This document shows positions 10,750 to 21,195 of a DNA stretch of 64,000 bases, piece by piece. The notes beneath the pieces are model-generated. The model was not told where the DNA came from. It ran no database searches and saw nothing but the letters and a program-made list of their open reading frames with translations. Position 1 is the stretch's first letter, and each line of letters opens with the position of its first letter. The stretch comes from Bordetella parapertussis (GTDB lineage: Bacteria; Pseudomonadota; Gammaproteobacteria; Burkholderiales; Burkholderiaceae_C): the NCBI GenBank assembly GCA_945870575.1, contig CAMBSK010000006.1:42946-106945 (forward strand). Reading direction: 5' to 3'. Made by a program: the position numbers and the translations under genes.

Positions 10750-11067
10750 TCAGGTGCCTAAGACTTTGGTCAGTTCGCCAGATTCGTACATCTCGGTCAT
10801 GATGTCTGAGCCGCCGATGAATTCACCTTTGACATACAGCTGGGGAATGGTCGGCCAGTTACTGTATTCCTTGATGCCATGGCGGATGTCGGCATCATCC
10901 AGCACATTGATGGTGGTCAGGGTTTTGGTGTCCACGCCGCTGGCCTTGAGCAATTGAATGGCTCGGCCGGAAAAACCGCACATGGGGAAATTCGCATTGC
11001 CCTTCATGAACAAGACGACGTCGTTGTCTTTGACCAATTGGTCGATACGTTGCTGTACATCACTCAT
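10750..11067 (-). CDS. grxD: monothiol glutaredoxin (Grx4 type)
   Basis: A 105-residue CGFS-type glutaredoxin that binds and delivers [2Fe-2S] clusters with glutathione. The active-site motif CGFS (in FPMCGFSGRAIQ) and WPTIPQLYVKGEFIGGSDI are diagnostic. A clear ribosome site (AGGAG) precedes the ATG. It lies downstream of hemA-prfA-prmC on the same strand, 37 bases after prmC ends. Confidence 0.96.
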   Translation of the reverse strand: MSDVQQRIDQLVKDNDVVLFMKGNANFPMCGFSGRAIQLLKASGVDTKTLTTINVLDDADIRHGIKEYSNWPTIPQLYVKGEFIGGSDIMTEMYESGELTKVLGT

Positions 11068-11104
11068 AAAAACTCCTACATTGCAAAAATGCTTAATTGC
11101 TGGA

Positions 11105-11926
11105 TTATTTCACTTCCGCGCGTCTGCCCCCGCTGCAACGCGCGATGCCCGCGAGGTCGTTGCGGCTTTGCACTTCGGTGAAGCCGTTTTGCCAAAGTAA
11201 TTCGCAGACGGCAGACGCCTGATCGTAGCCGTGTTCCAGCAGCAGCCAGGCCTGCGGATTCAGGTAGTCCGGGGCCTGGCCGATGATGGTTTGCAAATCA
11301 TCCAAGCCCTTTGGGCCGCTGACCAGCGCGCTTTGCGGCTCATACACCAGTCCGGGCAAATGCGGGTCGCCTTGGGCGATGTACGGCGGGTTGGAGACGA
11401 TCAGGTCAAACCGGCCTTGCACTTGGCTGAACCAATCGCTTTGTTTCATCAACACATCGAGTTGCAAACGGCGGGCATTCGCCTGCGCCACTTTCAAGGC
11501 TTGGGCGCTTTGATCCACGGCGTGCACAGACCAATCGGGGCGTTGGTGCTTCAATGCCAAGGCGATTGCGCCGCTTCCGGTGCCCAAATCCAGCACCCGG
11601 GCTTGCGGCAAACCTAAGGCCAAGGCCCAATCAACCAGAGTTTCGGTGTCAGCGCGCGGCACCAGCACGTCCGGCGTGACTTGCAATTCCAATCCGTGGA
11701 ACGCTTGCCAGCCGGTCACATAAGCCAGCGGTTCGTTATCCAACAGTCTTGCAAACCCTTGTTGAAATTGCGCTTGCTGGTCAATGGACAGCTCAAACGT
11801 GTCGTTCAACAACAGCCAAGCGCGGTCGTGCAAAGAGCCTTGCATGACATGCAGCAACAGCGTTTGCGCGTCAATTGGTTCGATGTCCACGGAGCGGGCG
11901 TGTAGCAATGCCTGTTGGGTATTCAA
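11105..11926 (-). CDS. prmC: release factor glutamine methyltransferase
   Basis: Methylates the glutamine of the GGQ motif in peptide release factors. The SAM-binding motif [15 protein letters not shown] lies near residue 118, and the catalytic NPPY motif ([13 protein letters not shown]) follows. The small N-terminal helical domain (residues about 1-85) is present. Its start overlaps the prfA stop by 4 bases (ATGA), so the enzyme is translationally coupled to its substrate gene. Confidence 0.96.
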   Translation of the reverse strand: MNTQQALLHARSVDIEPIDAQTLLLHVMQGSLHDRAWLLLNDTFELSIDQQAQFQQGFARLLDNEPLAYVTGWQAFHGLELQVTPDVLVPRADTETLVDWALALGLPQARVLDLGTGSGAIALALKHQRPDWSVHAVDQSAQALKVAQANARRLQLDVLMKQSDWFSQVQGRFDLIVSNPPYIAQGDPHLPGLVYEPQSALVSGPKGLDDLQTIIGQAPDYLNPQAWLLLEHGYDQASAVCELLWQNGFTEVQSRNDLAGIARCSGGRRAEVK

Positions 11927-13011
11927 GCCGCATCTTCCAACGCGGCCAATTGCTGCGCCGCTTCATAAGCTTGCAAGGCTTCAACCACATCGCCTAAATC
12001 GCCTTCCATGATGGCCAGCAATTTGTACAAAGTCAGGTTGATGCGGTGGTCGGTGAAGCGGCCTTGCGGAAAGTTGTAGGTGCGTATGCGGTCGCTGCGG
12101 TCGCCGCTGCCAATCAGGCTTTTGCGCTCGGCCGCGTCTTTGGCGGCGCGTTCACTGCGGTCTTTTTCTTGGATGCGCGCGGTCAGCACGCGCAGTGCCT
12201 GCGCTTTGTTGCTGTGCTGGCTGCGCCCGTCCTGACATTCAGCCACGATGCCGGTGGGCAAATGCGTGATGCGCACGGCGGAGTCGGTTTTGTTGATGTG
12301 CTGACCGCCGGCACCGCTGGCGCGGAAGGTGTCAATGCGTAAATCGGAGGGGTTGATTTTGATGGCCTCTGCTTCGTCCGGTTCGGCCAACACCGCCACG
12401 GTGCAAGCGCTGGTGTGTATGCGGCCCTGTGTTTCGGTGACTGGCACGCGCTGCACACGGTGACCGCCGGACTCGAATTTCAAACACCCGTAAACGCCGC
12501 TGCCTTCGATGCGCACCACCACTTCCTTGTAGCCGCCCAACTCACTCGGCGACTCGCTGACCACTTCCACGCGCCAATCGCGCTCAGTGCAAAAGCGCGT
12601 GTACATGCGCAGCAAATCACCCGCAAACAAAGTCGATTCATCGCCGCCGGTACCGGCGCGGATTTCTAAAAACGCATGGCGTGCATCGTCTGGGTCTTTG
12701 GGCAGCAACATGCGCTGCAATTGCGCGAGCAGTGCTTCAGTTTGAACCGCCGCGCTGGCGATTTCTTCCTGCGCCATGGCTTGCACTTGCGGGTCGCTGT
12801 CGTTCAACATGGATTGCGCGGATTCGCTGTCTTGCGTGAGTTGCAACCAGCGTTGGTAAGGCGTGACCAGAGCGGCCACCTCGGCGTGTTCGCGCGACAG
12901 CGCCAGAAACTGCGTCATGTCTTTCATGATGTCTTCACGCGACAGTAAAAAGTCGAGCTCGGACAAGCGTTGCACATTGCGCTCGAGCTGAGCGCGCATA
13001 AACGACTTCAT
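11923..13011 (-). CDS. prfA: peptide chain release factor 1
   Basis: Recognises UAA and UAG and releases the finished peptide. It has the GGQ motif ([16 protein letters not shown]) and a PVT-type codon-recognition segment ([13 protein letters not shown]). The 362 residues fit the family; translation could begin at the second ATG, four codons in. It lies 17 bases downstream of hemA, the hemA-prfA-prmC order being widespread in proteobacteria. Confidence 0.97.
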   Translation of the reverse strand: MKSFMRAQLERNVQRLSELDFLLSREDIMKDMTQFLALSREHAEVAALVTPYQRWLQLTQDSESAQSMLNDSDPQVQAMAQEEIASAAVQTEALLAQLQRMLLPKDPDDARHAFLEIRAGTGGDESTLFAGDLLRMYTRFCTERDWRVEVVSESPSELGGYKEVVVRIEGSGVYGCLKFESGGHRVQRVPVTETQGRIHTSACTVAVLAEPDEAEAIKINPSDLRIDTFRASGAGGQHINKTDSAVRITHLPTGIVAECQDGRSQHSNKAQALRVLTARIQEKDRSERAAKDAAERKSLIGSGDRSDRIRTYNFPQGRFTDHRINLTLYKLLAIMEGDLGDVVEALQAYEAAQQLAALEDAA

Positions 13012-13028
13012 TGGATGGGCGCTTTCAG

Positions 13029-14288
13029 CTAACGGCCGGCGCGTAAAAAGAAATGCTCTATGGCTTGGCGTGCCTGTTGGCGTGAATGGGCATCGTCGGC
13101 ATGCAACTCAGCCATGGCGCCGTGCAGCATTTTTTGCGTCAGGCTTTTGGCGAGGCTCTCTAGCACGGCTTCAATCGGCTCGCCTTTGGCAATCAGTTTG
13201 TGGGCGCGGCCCAGTTCAGCGGCGCGCCAAGCCTCGGCCTGCTGGTTGAGTTGCTGAATCAGCGGCACGTCCGAGCGCTGGTCCAGCCAGTGCACAAAAC
13301 TTTGCACACCGGCATCAATGATGAGCTCGGCTTCAGCCACTGCCGCCTGGCGGCTGGCTTGACCGGTTTGCACCACCTGCGACAAATCGTCCACGGTGTA
13401 CAAATACACGTCACGCAAAGACTTGACCTCGGGCTCGATGTCGCGCGGCACCGCCAAGTCCACCATGAACATGGGGCTATTACGGCGTTTTTTCAGCGCA
13501 CGTTCCACCGCGCCCAAGCCAATCAAAGGCAAGGTGCTGGCGGTGCAACTGATGACCGCGTCGAACTCGTGCAAGCGGTCGGGCAAATCGGCCAATCGCA
13601 TGACGTTGGCCTTGAGTTGTCGCGCCAGCAATTCGCCGCGCTCCATGGTGCGGTTGGCGACCGTCATGCCGCGCGGGGTTTTGGCAGCGAAATGCGTCGC
13701 GCAGAGTTCTATCATTTCTCCGGCGCCGACAAACAGCACATTGATTTTGCTCAGGTCTTCAAACAACTGGCCGGCCAATCGCACGGAAGCTGCCGACATG
13801 CTGATGCTGTGCGCGCCGATTTCGGTGGTGCTGCGCACTTGTTTGGCGACCGCAAACGAGCGCTGGAACATCTGGTGCAAGGTCGAGCCTAAAGCGCCGA
13901 CTTCGCGCGCCACCCGCACTGCATCTTTCATTTGCCCCAGGATTTGCGGCTCACCCAGCACCATCGAGTCCAAACCACTGGCGACCCGAAAAGCGTGGCG
14001 CGCCGCTCCTTCGTCGACCATGGTGTAGACATGGCTGTGTAAGCTGTCAGTGCTGACGCCGCCGGACTCGGCCAGCCAGGCCATGGTCTTGGGCATCAGG
14101 ATTTCGTTGGAGGCGCAGTAAATTTCGGTGCGGTTGCACGTAGAGAGAATAGCGGCTTCGGTCTGGCTTCCGACCGCCTGGCGAAATCCATCCAACACCG
14201 GGCCCATGTGTTCGACGGCAAAGGCAAATCTCCCCCGCAAATCCAAAGGTGCGGTGGTGTGGTTAAGACCGAGAGCCCAAACTGACAT
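13029..14288 (-). CDS. hemA: glutamyl-tRNA reductase
   Basis: NADPH-dependent reduction of glutamyl-tRNA to glutamate-1-semialdehyde, the first committed step of C5 haem synthesis. The catalytic cysteine is in STCNRTEIY near residue 50. [19 protein letters not shown] is the family signature, VLFVGAGEM begins the nucleotide-binding domain, and a helical dimerisation domain ends the protein. The 419 residues match. It is first in hemA-prfA-prmC-grxD. A TATAAT lies only 7 bases upstream of the ATG. Confidence 0.97.
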   Translation of the reverse strand: MSVWALGLNHTTAPLDLRGRFAFAVEHMGPVLDGFRQAVGSQTEAAILSTCNRTEIYCASNEILMPKTMAWLAESGGVSTDSLHSHVYTMVDEGAARHAFRVASGLDSMVLGEPQILGQMKDAVRVAREVGALGSTLHQMFQRSFAVAKQVRSTTEIGAHSISMSAASVRLAGQLFEDLSKINVLFVGAGEMIELCATHFAAKTPRGMTVANRTMERGELLARQLKANVMRLADLPDRLHEFDAVISCTASTLPLIGLGAVERALKKRRNSPMFMVDLAVPRDIEPEVKSLRDVYLYTVDDLSQVVQTGQASRQAAVAEAELIIDAGVQSFVHWLDQRSDVPLIQQLNQQAEAWRAAELGRAHKLIAKGEPIEAVLESLAKSLTQKMLHGAMAELHADDAHSRQQARQAIEHFFLRAGR

Positions 14289-14295
14289 GGTTCAG

Positions 14296-14301
14296 ATTAT
14301 A
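14296..14301 (-). promoter_or_regulatory. possible -10 element of hemA very close to the start codon
   Basis: A perfect TATAAT on the minus strand ends 7 bases before the hemA ATG. If used, transcription would start at or next to the start codon, giving a leaderless or near-leaderless message. No good -35 is seen at the right distance, so this may be coincidence in an AT-rich gap. Confidence 0.3.
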
Positions 14302-14322
14302 AAATTCGAATATATGGATGTT

Positions 14323-14580
14323 ATGTCGCTTACGGTTCACTTGCTGAATTTTATTGCCCCGGCCTGTGCCGTGGCTGCCTGGATGGCCTTGGTCACCCCC
14401 CTGGTTACCCGGACTTCGCCGGGCTGGCGGGCCTGGCGGCGTCAGTTTGTACTCAACAGTGTCATTGGGGTCTGTGTGCTGCTGATCGGCCTGCTGTGGC
14501 TGGGCAATGACGGCAAAGTCATCACCTACGCAGCCATGCTTTTTGCCTGTGCCGGCACCCAGTGGTTGTTAACCCTTTGA
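14323..14580 (+). CDS. small integral membrane protein of unknown function
   Basis: An 85-residue protein with three hydrophobic segments: an N-terminal helix (LLNFIAPACAVAAWMALV), a middle helix (LNSVIGVCVLLIGLLWLG) and a C-terminal helix. A short basic loop (WRAWRRQ) separates the first two. ATGs at 14314 and 14323 are both possible starts. It is divergent from hemA and followed by a stem-loop before the large oxidoreductase. No family recognised. Confidence 0.7.
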   Translation: MSLTVHLLNFIAPACAVAAWMALVTPLVTRTSPGWRAWRRQFVLNSVIGVCVLLIGLLWLGNDGKVITYAAMLFACAGTQWLLTL

Positions 14581-14581
14581 G

Positions 14582-14610
14582 CCCAGTGCCTGCAGGCACT
14601 GGGTTAACAT
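14582..14610 (+). terminator. stem-loop between small membrane protein and oxidoreductase
   Basis: A perfect 9-bp stem, CCCAGTGCC (14582-14590) and GGCACTGGG (14595-14603), has a TGCA loop. It is followed by TTAACATT, a poor U-tract, so termination may be partial. Confidence 0.45.
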
Positions 14611-14623
14611 TCAATCCTGATTT

Positions 14624-17600
14624 ATGAATGCGCCTACGCCATTAGACAAACTGATGCCCGCCGTCACAGACAGCCATCGTTTGAGGGAAATCCCCTACAA
14701 CTACACTTCGTTTTCCGATCGTGAGATCGTTATTCGTCTGCTGGGCGAGCACGCTTGGTCCATCCTGGAGAGCTTGCGTTTTGAAAGACGCACAGGCCGC
14801 TCGGCGCGCATGCTGTTTGAGGTGCTGGGCGACATCTGGGTGGTGCAGCGCAACCCGTATTTGCAGGATGATTTGCTGGACAACCCGGCGCGCCGTCGCA
14901 TGCTGGTCGAAGCTTTGCGCCATCGCTTGAAAGATGTGCAGGCGCGCCGCCAACAGCAGGCTGCCGATGACGCATGGCGGGACGCTCAAGTCGGGCAGTT
15001 AATGGACGCGGCGCGACTGGCGGTGGACCAGTTTGAGCAGCAATTTGAGTTGATTAACGGTTTACGCAAAAAAGCCCAGAAAGTGTTGCGTAAATGCACA
15101 GCTCACGACAATATCAAATTCGATGCCATGAGCCGGGTGTCGCATGTGACCGATGCCACCGACTGGCGGGTCGAGTATCCGTTTGTGGTGCTTACCCCTG
15201 ACAGCGAAGCCGAAATGGCGCGTTTGGTCAAAGCCTGTATCGAACTGGGATTGACCATCGTGCCGCGTGGCGGCGGCACCGGTTACACCGGTGGCGCGAT
15301 TCCTTTGACTTGGCAAAGCGTGGTCATCAACACCGAAAAACTCACCGCTATGCATGCGGTGGAAACAGTGGTGTTACCCGGCTTGTCGCAAGCCACACCC
15401 ACGCTGTGGACTGAAGCCGGTGTGGTGACTCAGCGAGTCGCTGATGCCGCCGAAGCTGCTGGTCTGGTGTTCGCGGTTGACCCGACATCGGCTGAAGCCT
15501 CTTGCATCGGCGGCAATATCGCCATGAACGCAGGTGGCAAAAAAGCGGTCTTGTGGGGCACGGCCTTGGACAACCTGGCTAGCTGGCGCATGGTGACGCC
15601 AGACGCACTGTGGCTGGAGGTGGTGCGAATCAACCACAACCTCGGCAAGATCCACGATGCTGACATGGCCAGTTTCGAGTTGCGTTACTTTGAAGCCGAC
15701 GGCGTCACGCCTTTGAGCACCGAACGCTTGGACATTCCCGGGGGCAGTTTTCGCAAAGCTGGGCTGGGCAAAGACGTCACCGACAAATTTTTGAGCGGTT
15801 TGCCCGGCGTGCAAAAAGAAGGCTGCGACGGCTTGATCACCAGCGCGCGATGGATACTGCACCGCATGCCTGCGCACACGCGCACCGTGTGTCTGGAGTT
15901 TTTCGGCCCGGCGCATCAGGCCGTGCCCAGCATCGTCGAGATCAAAGACTATATGTTCGAGGTCGCCAAACAAACCGGCACCTTGCTGGCTGGCTTGGAG
16001 CATTTGGACAACCGCTATTTGAAAGCAGTGGGATACACCACCAAATCCAAGCGTGGCGGTTTGCCCAAGATGGTGTTGTTCGGCGATATCGCGGGAGACG
16101 ACGCCGACGATGTGGCGCGCGTCACCTCTGAAGTGGTGCGCTTGGCCAACGCGCGCAGCGGCGAAGGTTTCATCGCCATCAGCCCCGAGGCGCGCAAAAA
16201 ATTCTGGCTGGACCGCAAACGCACGGCGGCCATCAGCAGGCACACCAACGCGTTTAAGATCAACGAAGACGTGGTCATTCCGCTGCCGCGCATGGCCGAG
16301 TACACCGACGGCATTGAGCGCATCAACATAGAACTGTCGCTGCGCAACAAAATCGATTTGTGCAACGCCTTGAGCAATTTGCTGAGCAACGGCCAGTTGC
16401 CGATGACGGCGGTGGACGATGAACTCGATCGCCCGTCCCCTGAGTTGCTGCAAGAACGGGTCGAGCAGGCACTGGTCCTGATTGCCGGTGTGCGCAGCTT
16501 ATGGCTGGACTGGCTCAGCGGCATAGATACTTATTTTTTGCAATTGCAAAACCACGAACTGCGCGCCAGTTGGAAAACACAGCTGCGCGCCGAGCTTCAC
16601 AACCTGTTCAGCGGTGCGGCTTTCGCTCCCTTGCGCCGTGAGTTCGACAAACTGCACCAGCAGGTGCTCAAAGGCAAAGTCTGGGCGGCGTTGCACATGC
16701 ATGCAGGCGATGGCAATGTGCATACCAATTTGCCGGTCAACAGTGACGATTACGACATGCTGCAAACCGCGCATCAGGCGGTTGATCGCATCATGGCGCT
16801 GGCGCGTTCGCTCGACGGCGTGATCTCCGGCGAACACGGCATAGGCATCACCAAGCTGGAATATTTGACGGATGCAGAGTTGCAACCGTTTGCAGATTAC
16901 AAAGCGCGCATAGACCCAAACGGCCATTTCAACAAAGGCAAATTGCTGCGCCAAACGACTGCCAAAGAAGACATGCGCATGGCGGATTTGAGCCAAGCTT
17001 ACACGCCTAGCTTTGGGTTGATGGGGCACGAGTCGCTGATCATGCAGCAGTCCGACATAGGCGCGATTTCCGATTCCATTAAAGACTGTTTGCGTTGCGG
17101 CAAATGCAAACCGGTGTGCGCCACGCATGTGCCGCGCGCCAATTTGCTCTACAGCCCGCGCGACAAAATTTTGGCCACTTCTTTGTTGATCGAAGCGTTT
17201 TTGTACGAAGAGCAAACCCGGCGCGGCATCTCTGTCAAGCATTGGGAAGAGTTTGAGGACGTGGCCGACCATTGCACGCTCTGCCACAAATGCGCCACAC
17301 CGTGCCCGGTCAACATCGACTTCGGTGAAGTCAGCATGAACATGCGCAATTTGTTGCGCAAAATGGGCCAGCAAAGTTTCCGGCCTGCGTCTGCGTTTCA
17401 GTCTTGGTTGGTCGGCACGGTCAACCCGCAGGCCATCAATGTGGGACATCAACTCACGCGTCTGGGCATGCAAGCACAACGCATTGCCAACGGTGTGTTC
17501 ACGACTTTGGCGCGTAAACAAACCCGCCAGCCGCCGGCCTCCATTGGCGCGGCCGGTGTGAAGGCGCAAGTCATCCATTTTGTAAACAAAAAAATGCCAG

Positions 17601-18496
17601 CCGGTTTGCCCAACAAAACCGCCCGCGCTTTGCTAGACATTGAAGACCGCGATTACGTGCCCATCATCCGCAACCCGCAGACCACCAGCGCCGACGCTGA
17701 AGCCGTGTTTTATTTCCCCGGTTGCGGCTCAGAGCGTTTGTTCAGCCAGGTCGGTTTGGCCACGCAGGCCATGCTCTGGCATGCCGGTGTGCAAACCGTG
17801 TTGCCGCCTGGCTATTTGTGCTGCGGTTATCCGCAACGCGGCTCGGGCCAGCAGGACAAGGCCGACAAAATCATCACCGATAACCGGGTGTTGTTTCACC
17901 GTGTGGCCAACACGCTGAACTATTTGGATATCAAAACCGTGGTGGTCAGTTGCGGCACCTGCTTTGACCAGCTGCAAGGCTACGAGTTCGACAAAATTTT
18001 CCCCGGCTGCCGTATCGTTGACATTCACGAATATTTGCTGGGCAAAGGCATCACGCTACCCGGCGGCCAAGCCTATCTGTACCACGACCCGTGTCACAGC
18101 CCGATGAAGCAACAAGCGCCGATGAAAACCGTCAAAGCCTTGCTCGGCGAACAAGTGATTGAGAGCAAACGCTGCTGCGGCGAAAGCGGTGGTTTGGCGT
18201 ATTCGCGCCCCGATGTGTCCACGCAAATCCGTTTTCGCAAAGAGCAAGAAATACTCGCAGGCGAGGCCGAATTGCGCGACAAGGGCTGGGTCGCACCCAA
18301 GGACAATGTGAAAGTGTTGACCTCGTGCCCGAGTTGCCTCATCGGCTTAAACCGTTTTCAGGACGATTTGCAAAACGGTTTGCTCGAAGCCGATTACATC
18401 GTGGTTGAAATGGCCAAAAAAATCCTGGGTGACAACTGGATGTCTGAGTATGTGCAACACGCCAACACCGGCGGCATTGAACGCGTATTGGTATAA
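14624..18496 (+). CDS. giant FAD-linked oxidoreductase with DUF3683, Fe-S and CCG domains
   Basis: A 1290-residue fusion related to D-lactate/glycolate dehydrogenases. An N-terminal DUF3683-like region precedes the FAD-binding domain ([15 protein letters not shown] near residue 215 and [18 protein letters not shown] near 300). The FAD-oxidase C-terminal domain has [15 protein letters not shown] and [14 protein letters not shown] double 4Fe-4S ferredoxin region ([21 protein letters not shown]) follows, then two CCG domains ([10 protein letters not shown] and [14 protein letters not shown]). It thus joins in one chain what GlcD/GlcF-like subunits do in two, passing electrons from a 2-hydroxyacid to the respiratory chain. 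The substrate is not readable. It is followed after 3 bases by the DUF971 gene. Confidence 0.88.
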   Translation: MNAPTPLDKLMPAVTDSHRLREIPYNYTSFSDREIVIRLLGEHAWSILESLRFERRTGRSARMLFEVLGDIWVVQRNPYLQDDLLDNPARRRMLVEALRHRLKDVQARRQQQAADDAWRDAQVGQLMDAARLAVDQFEQQFELINGLRKKAQKVLRKCTAHDNIKFDAMSRVSHVTDATDWRVEYPFVVLTPDSEAEMARLVKACIELGLTIVPRGGGTGYTGGAIPLTWQSVVINTEKLTAMHAVETVVLPGLSQATPTLWTEAGVVTQRVADAAEAAGLVFAVDPTSAEASCIGGNIAMNAGGKKAVLWGTALDNLASWRMVTPDALWLEVVRINHNLGKIHDADMASFELRYFEADGVTPLSTERLDIPGGSFRKAGLGKDVTDKFLSGLPGVQKEGCDGLITSARWILHRMPAHTRTVCLEFFGPAHQAVPSIVEIKDYMFEVAKQTGTLLAGLEHLDNRYLKAVGYTTKSKRGGLPKMVLFGDIAGDDADDVARVTSEVVRLANARSGEGFIAISPEARKKFWLDRKRTAAISRHTNAFKINEDVVIPLPRMAEYTDGIERINIELSLRNKIDLCNALSNLLSNGQLPMTAVDDELDRPSPELLQERVEQALVLIAGVRSLWLDWLSGIDTYFLQLQNHELRASWKTQLRAELHNLFSGAAFAPLRREFDKLHQQVLKGKVWAALHMHAGDGNVHTNLPVNSDDYDMLQTAHQAVDRIMALARSLDGVISGEHGIGITKLEYLTDAELQPFADYKARIDPNGHFNKGKLLRQTTAKEDMRMADLSQAYTPSFGLMGHESLIMQQSDIGAISDSIKDCLRCGKCKPVCATHVPRANLLYSPRDKILATSLLIEAFLYEEQTRRGISVKHWEEFEDVADHCTLCHKCATPCPVNIDFGEVSMNMRNLLRKMGQQSFRPASAFQSWLVGTVNPQAINVGHQLTRLGMQAQRIANGVFTTLARKQTRQPPASIGAAGVKAQVIHFVNKKMPAGLPNKTARALLDIEDRDYVPIIRNPQTTSADAEAVFYFPGCGSERLFSQVGLATQAMLWHAGVQTVLPPGYLCCGYPQRGSGQQDKADKIITDNRVLFHRVANTLNYLDIKTVVVSCGTCFDQLQGYEFDKIFPGCRIVDIHEYLLGKGITLPGGQAYLYHDPCHSPMKQQAPMKTVKALLGEQVIESKRCCGESGGLAYSRPDVSTQIRFRKEQEILAGEAELRDKGWVAPKDNVKVLTSCPSCLIGLNRFQDDLQNGLLEADYIVVEMAKKILGDNWMSEYVQHANTGGIERVLV

Positions 18497-18499
18497 ATC

Positions 18500-18910
18500 A
18501 TGGCAGGCCTGCAATCCACCACCCCACAGCCAACCGATATCGTGTTGCACGGCACCTCTAAAACCTTAGAGGTGTCGTTCGACAACGGCCAGTCGTTTCG
18601 TTTGCCTTTTGAGTTGTTGCGGATTTACAGCCCGTCAGCCGAAGTGCAGGGACACGGCCCGGGACAGGAAGTGCTGCAAACCGGCAAACGCCATGTCGGC
18701 ATCCTCAGCTTGGATCCGGTCGGCAATTACGGTGTGCAGCCATCGTTCAGCGATGGCCACAACAGCGGCATCTTCTCTTGGGACTACCTGCACTTTCTCG
18801 GTGTCAATCAGGAGAATTTGTGGGCGCAGTATGAACAGCGTTTGCAACAAGCCGTTGTCTTGCGTGACGCACCCATGTCGGCGCGCGGCGGTCCGTCCTG
18901 CCATTCATAG
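18500..18910 (+). CDS. DUF971 (GBBH-like N-terminal domain) protein
   Basis: A 136-residue protein with the DUF971 fold, as in the N-terminal domain of gamma-butyrobetaine hydroxylase: a segment like [19 protein letters not shown], then [20 protein letters not shown]. Stand-alone copies next to ubiE are common in betaproteobacteria; the molecular role is not established to my knowledge. It ends in a Ser/Gly-rich tail with a cysteine (GGPSCHS). It starts 3 bases after the large oxidoreductase stop and precedes ubiE by 8 bases, so it is likely co-transcribed with both. Confidence 0.85.
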   Translation: MAGLQSTTPQPTDIVLHGTSKTLEVSFDNGQSFRLPFELLRIYSPSAEVQGHGPGQEVLQTGKRHVGILSLDPVGNYGVQPSFSDGHNSGIFSWDYLHFLGVNQENLWAQYEQRLQQAVVLRDAPMSARGGPSCHS

Positions 18911-18918
18911 GAAGTTCC

Positions 18919-19650
18919 ATGGCCAGCACAAATTTCGGATTCAAGACTGTTGATGAGCAGGAAAAAGCGCGTCGGGTGCGCGGTGTCTTTGATTCGGTGG
19001 CATCCAAATACGATGTCATGAACGACCTCATGTCGATGGGTTTGCACCGCGCCTGGAAGGCATACACCTTGCTCGTGGCCAATTTAAAACCTGGCGACAA
19101 GGTGTTGGATATTGCAGGCGGCACCGGCGACATGGCCATGGCGTTTGCCGACAAGGTAGGCCTTGGGGGTGAGGTGGTGCATACTGATATCAATCTGGCC
19201 ATGTTGCGCCAGGGCCGCGAGCGTTTGATTGACAAAGGCCTATTGCTGCCCACCGCGGTCTGCGACGCCGAGCAACTGCCGTTTGCCGATCAGCACTTTG
19301 ACCTGGTGTGCGTGGCCTTTGGTTTACGCAATATGACGCACAAAGACCGTGCTTTGCGTGAAATGGCGCGGGTGCTCAAGCCCGGCGGCAAGCTGCTGGT
19401 CTTGGAATTCTCCAAAGTGGCTGCACCTTTGACCAAGGCGTACGACTGGTATTCCTTTGAAGTGCTGCCGCGTTTAGGCAAAATGGTGGCGGGTGATGAG
19501 GCGAGTTACCGCTACTTGGCAGAGTCGATCCGCATGCATCCGGATCAACAAAGCCTTAAAGCCCTTATGCAGCAAAGTGGCTTTGCGCATGTGGATATAC
19601 ACAACCTCAGTCTGGGCGTGGTGGCGCTTCATGTTGGAATACGCTGTTAA
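18919..19650 (+). CDS. ubiE: ubiquinone/menaquinone C-methyltransferase
   Basis: SAM-dependent C-methylation of the quinone ring. Motif I is [17 protein letters not shown], preceded by the family signature [39 protein letters not shown] is also diagnostic. The 243 residues are the normal length. The ribosome site is AGGAAG. It is first of ubiE, a Tim44-like gene, ubiJ and ubiB, an arrangement that couples ring methylation to the UbiJ/UbiB lipid-handling proteins. Confidence 0.97.
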   Translation: MASTNFGFKTVDEQEKARRVRGVFDSVASKYDVMNDLMSMGLHRAWKAYTLLVANLKPGDKVLDIAGGTGDMAMAFADKVGLGGEVVHTDINLAMLRQGRERLIDKGLLLPTAVCDAEQLPFADQHFDLVCVAFGLRNMTHKDRALREMARVLKPGGKLLVLEFSKVAAPLTKAYDWYSFEVLPRLGKMVAGDEASYRYLAESIRMHPDQQSLKALMQQSGFAHVDIHNLSLGVVALHVGIRC

Positions 19651-19684
19651 CGTGTCTTGCATTGTTTTACGGAGTTCTTGTCAA

Positions 19685-20635
19685 ATGAAATTCTTCAGTG
19701 TTGTACTTGCCACCTTCATGTTGTTGACCAGCATGCACGCAGATGCCGCCAAGCGTTTCGGCGGCGGCAGATCCGTCGGACAGCAATCCGGCAATGTGAC
19801 CCAGCGTGATGCCGGCCGGCCGGCCCCCAATGCAGCGCCTAGCGCTGCCCCTGCGCCTGCTTCGGCCGCTGCGCCGCGTCGGCCCTGGGGTGCCATGCTC
19901 GGCGGTCTGGCCGCTGGTTTAGGTCTGGCCTGGCTGGCGCATTCTTTGGGCTTCGGCGCCGAATTCGGCCAATTACTGATGTTTGGGCTGATCGCCATGG
20001 CGGTGGTGGCGCTCATCGGTTTCTTCATGCGCAGACGCGCATCACAGATGCCGACTGACCCTTACGCTTATGGCGGAGCAGGTTCATCCACCAACCCCGG
20101 CAACGTGCCGCAGTACAACCCGGCCAAGATAGGTAACGATGCCTCGGCCCGTCCTTGGGAACAGAACAACACCACGTTTGACAGTTCTGCACCTGCTCGC
20201 TCCGGTGTGCGTATAGGCTCGTCCTTGATCGGCGGTAACCAGAACTGGTTTATTCCTGCTGACTTTGACGTGCAAGGCTTTGTGTCTGCCGCTAAGCAAA
20301 ACTTCATCAGCCTGCAGGCAGCCTGGGACAGATCCGACATTCCAGCTTTGCGTGCCATGATGACCGACAGCATGCTGCGTGAAATACAAGGCCAGTTAGC
20401 GGAGCGTGAAACCCTGGTGCAAGGCCCCAACACCACCGAGGTGGTGATGATCGAAGCACAGTTGTTGGGCATCGAAGACCTGGGTGAAGGTTACATGGCC
20501 AGCGTCGAGTTCTCCGGCATGATCCGCGAAGAAGCCCATGTCGCGCCCAGCCCGTTTCGCGAGGTGTGGAACATGACCAAGCCTAAAATCGGCGGCAGCG
20601 GCTGGTTGGTTGCCGGTGTACAAGCCTTGCAATAA
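19685..20635 (+). CDS. Tim44-like domain protein, exported/membrane
   Basis: A 316-residue protein with an N-terminal signal sequence (cleavage near MHADA), a low-complexity Ala/Pro/Gly linker (residues about 30-75), two adjacent hydrophobic segments (about 75-120), a second flexible linker, and a C-terminal Tim44/MRPL45-type domain (about 190-316) containing DRSDIPALRAMMTD. Bacterial Tim44-like proteins of this layout are membrane-associated and poorly characterised. The start at 19685 gives a good signal peptide; an earlier in-frame ATG at 19493 would overlap ubiE and is rejected. It lies between ubiE and ubiJ. Confidence 0.85.
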   Translation: MKFFSVVLATFMLLTSMHADAAKRFGGGRSVGQQSGNVTQRDAGRPAPNAAPSAAPAPASAAAPRRPWGAMLGGLAAGLGLAWLAHSLGFGAEFGQLLMFGLIAMAVVALIGFFMRRRASQMPTDPYAYGGAGSSTNPGNVPQYNPAKIGNDASARPWEQNNTTFDSSAPARSGVRIGSSLIGGNQNWFIPADFDVQGFVSAAKQNFISLQAAWDRSDIPALRAMMTDSMLREIQGQLAERETLVQGPNTTEVVMIEAQLLGIEDLGEGYMASVEFSGMIREEAHVAPSPFREVWNMTKPKIGGSGWLVAGVQALQ

Positions 20636-20679
20636 TCAGGCTTGTTTGTTTCCCTAAGTCCGGTCACCGGATACCTCCC

Positions 20680-21195
20680 ATGGCTATAGCTTCCCCGCTC
20701 GCAGACCTGTCTGCCAGATTGTCCGGTTTCATCTTTGCTTTCAAATTGCCCGATTGGCTGGTGCATGAATTGCAGGACAAGCTGGTTTTGCTGCTCAACC
20801 ATGTATTGGGTCAGGAGCCTGCGGCACTTGAGCGGCTGCGCCGCCAACAAGGCCGCTGTGTGCAACTAAGCTGGCGTGACTACAGGCTGCAATGGCTGAT
20901 CACGCCTGCAGGCTTACTGGCGCGCGCCGACGCAGATGCCGAAGCCGATTTGCGTTTACATGTGAACGAAGCCTCCCCGGTGTCGCTGTTACAGGGGTTA
21001 GTCAAAGGTGAAAAACCTGCCATGCGCATAGACGGCGATGTCATGCTGGCCGCAGACATCAACTGGCTGGTCGATCATGTGCGCTGGGACATGGAAGAAG
21101 ATTTGTCGCGCGTGTTCGGCGACGCCACCGCGCACCATATGGCGGCTTTCTTCAAACGCATCGCATCCGCCATGCGCGAGTTTGTCGCCAAATGA
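20680..21195 (+). CDS. ubiJ: ubiquinone biosynthesis accessory factor UbiJ (SCP2 domain)
   Basis: A 171-residue protein with an SCP2 sterol-carrier fold (residues about 10-115, with [16 protein letters not shown] and [21 protein letters not shown] segments) and a short C-terminal helix. UbiJ binds ubiquinone intermediates and supports the cytosolic Ubi complex. Identification rests mainly on the SCP2 pattern and its position. Its stop overlaps the ubiB start by 4 bases (ATGA). Confidence 0.86.
   Translation: MAIASPLADLSARLSGFIFAFKLPDWLVHELQDKLVLLLNHVLGQEPAALERLRRQQGRCVQLSWRDYRLQWLITPAGLLARADADAEADLRLHVNEASPVSLLQGLVKGEKPAMRIDGDVMLAADINWLVDHVRWDMEEDLSRVFGDATAHHMAAFFKRIASAMREFVAK

Noticed and set aside
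16499-17578. Long minus-strand frame (359 codons) opposite the FAD/Fe-S oxidoreductase
   Set aside because: Antisense shadow of a gene with intact catalytic and cluster motifs; no family-like sequence.
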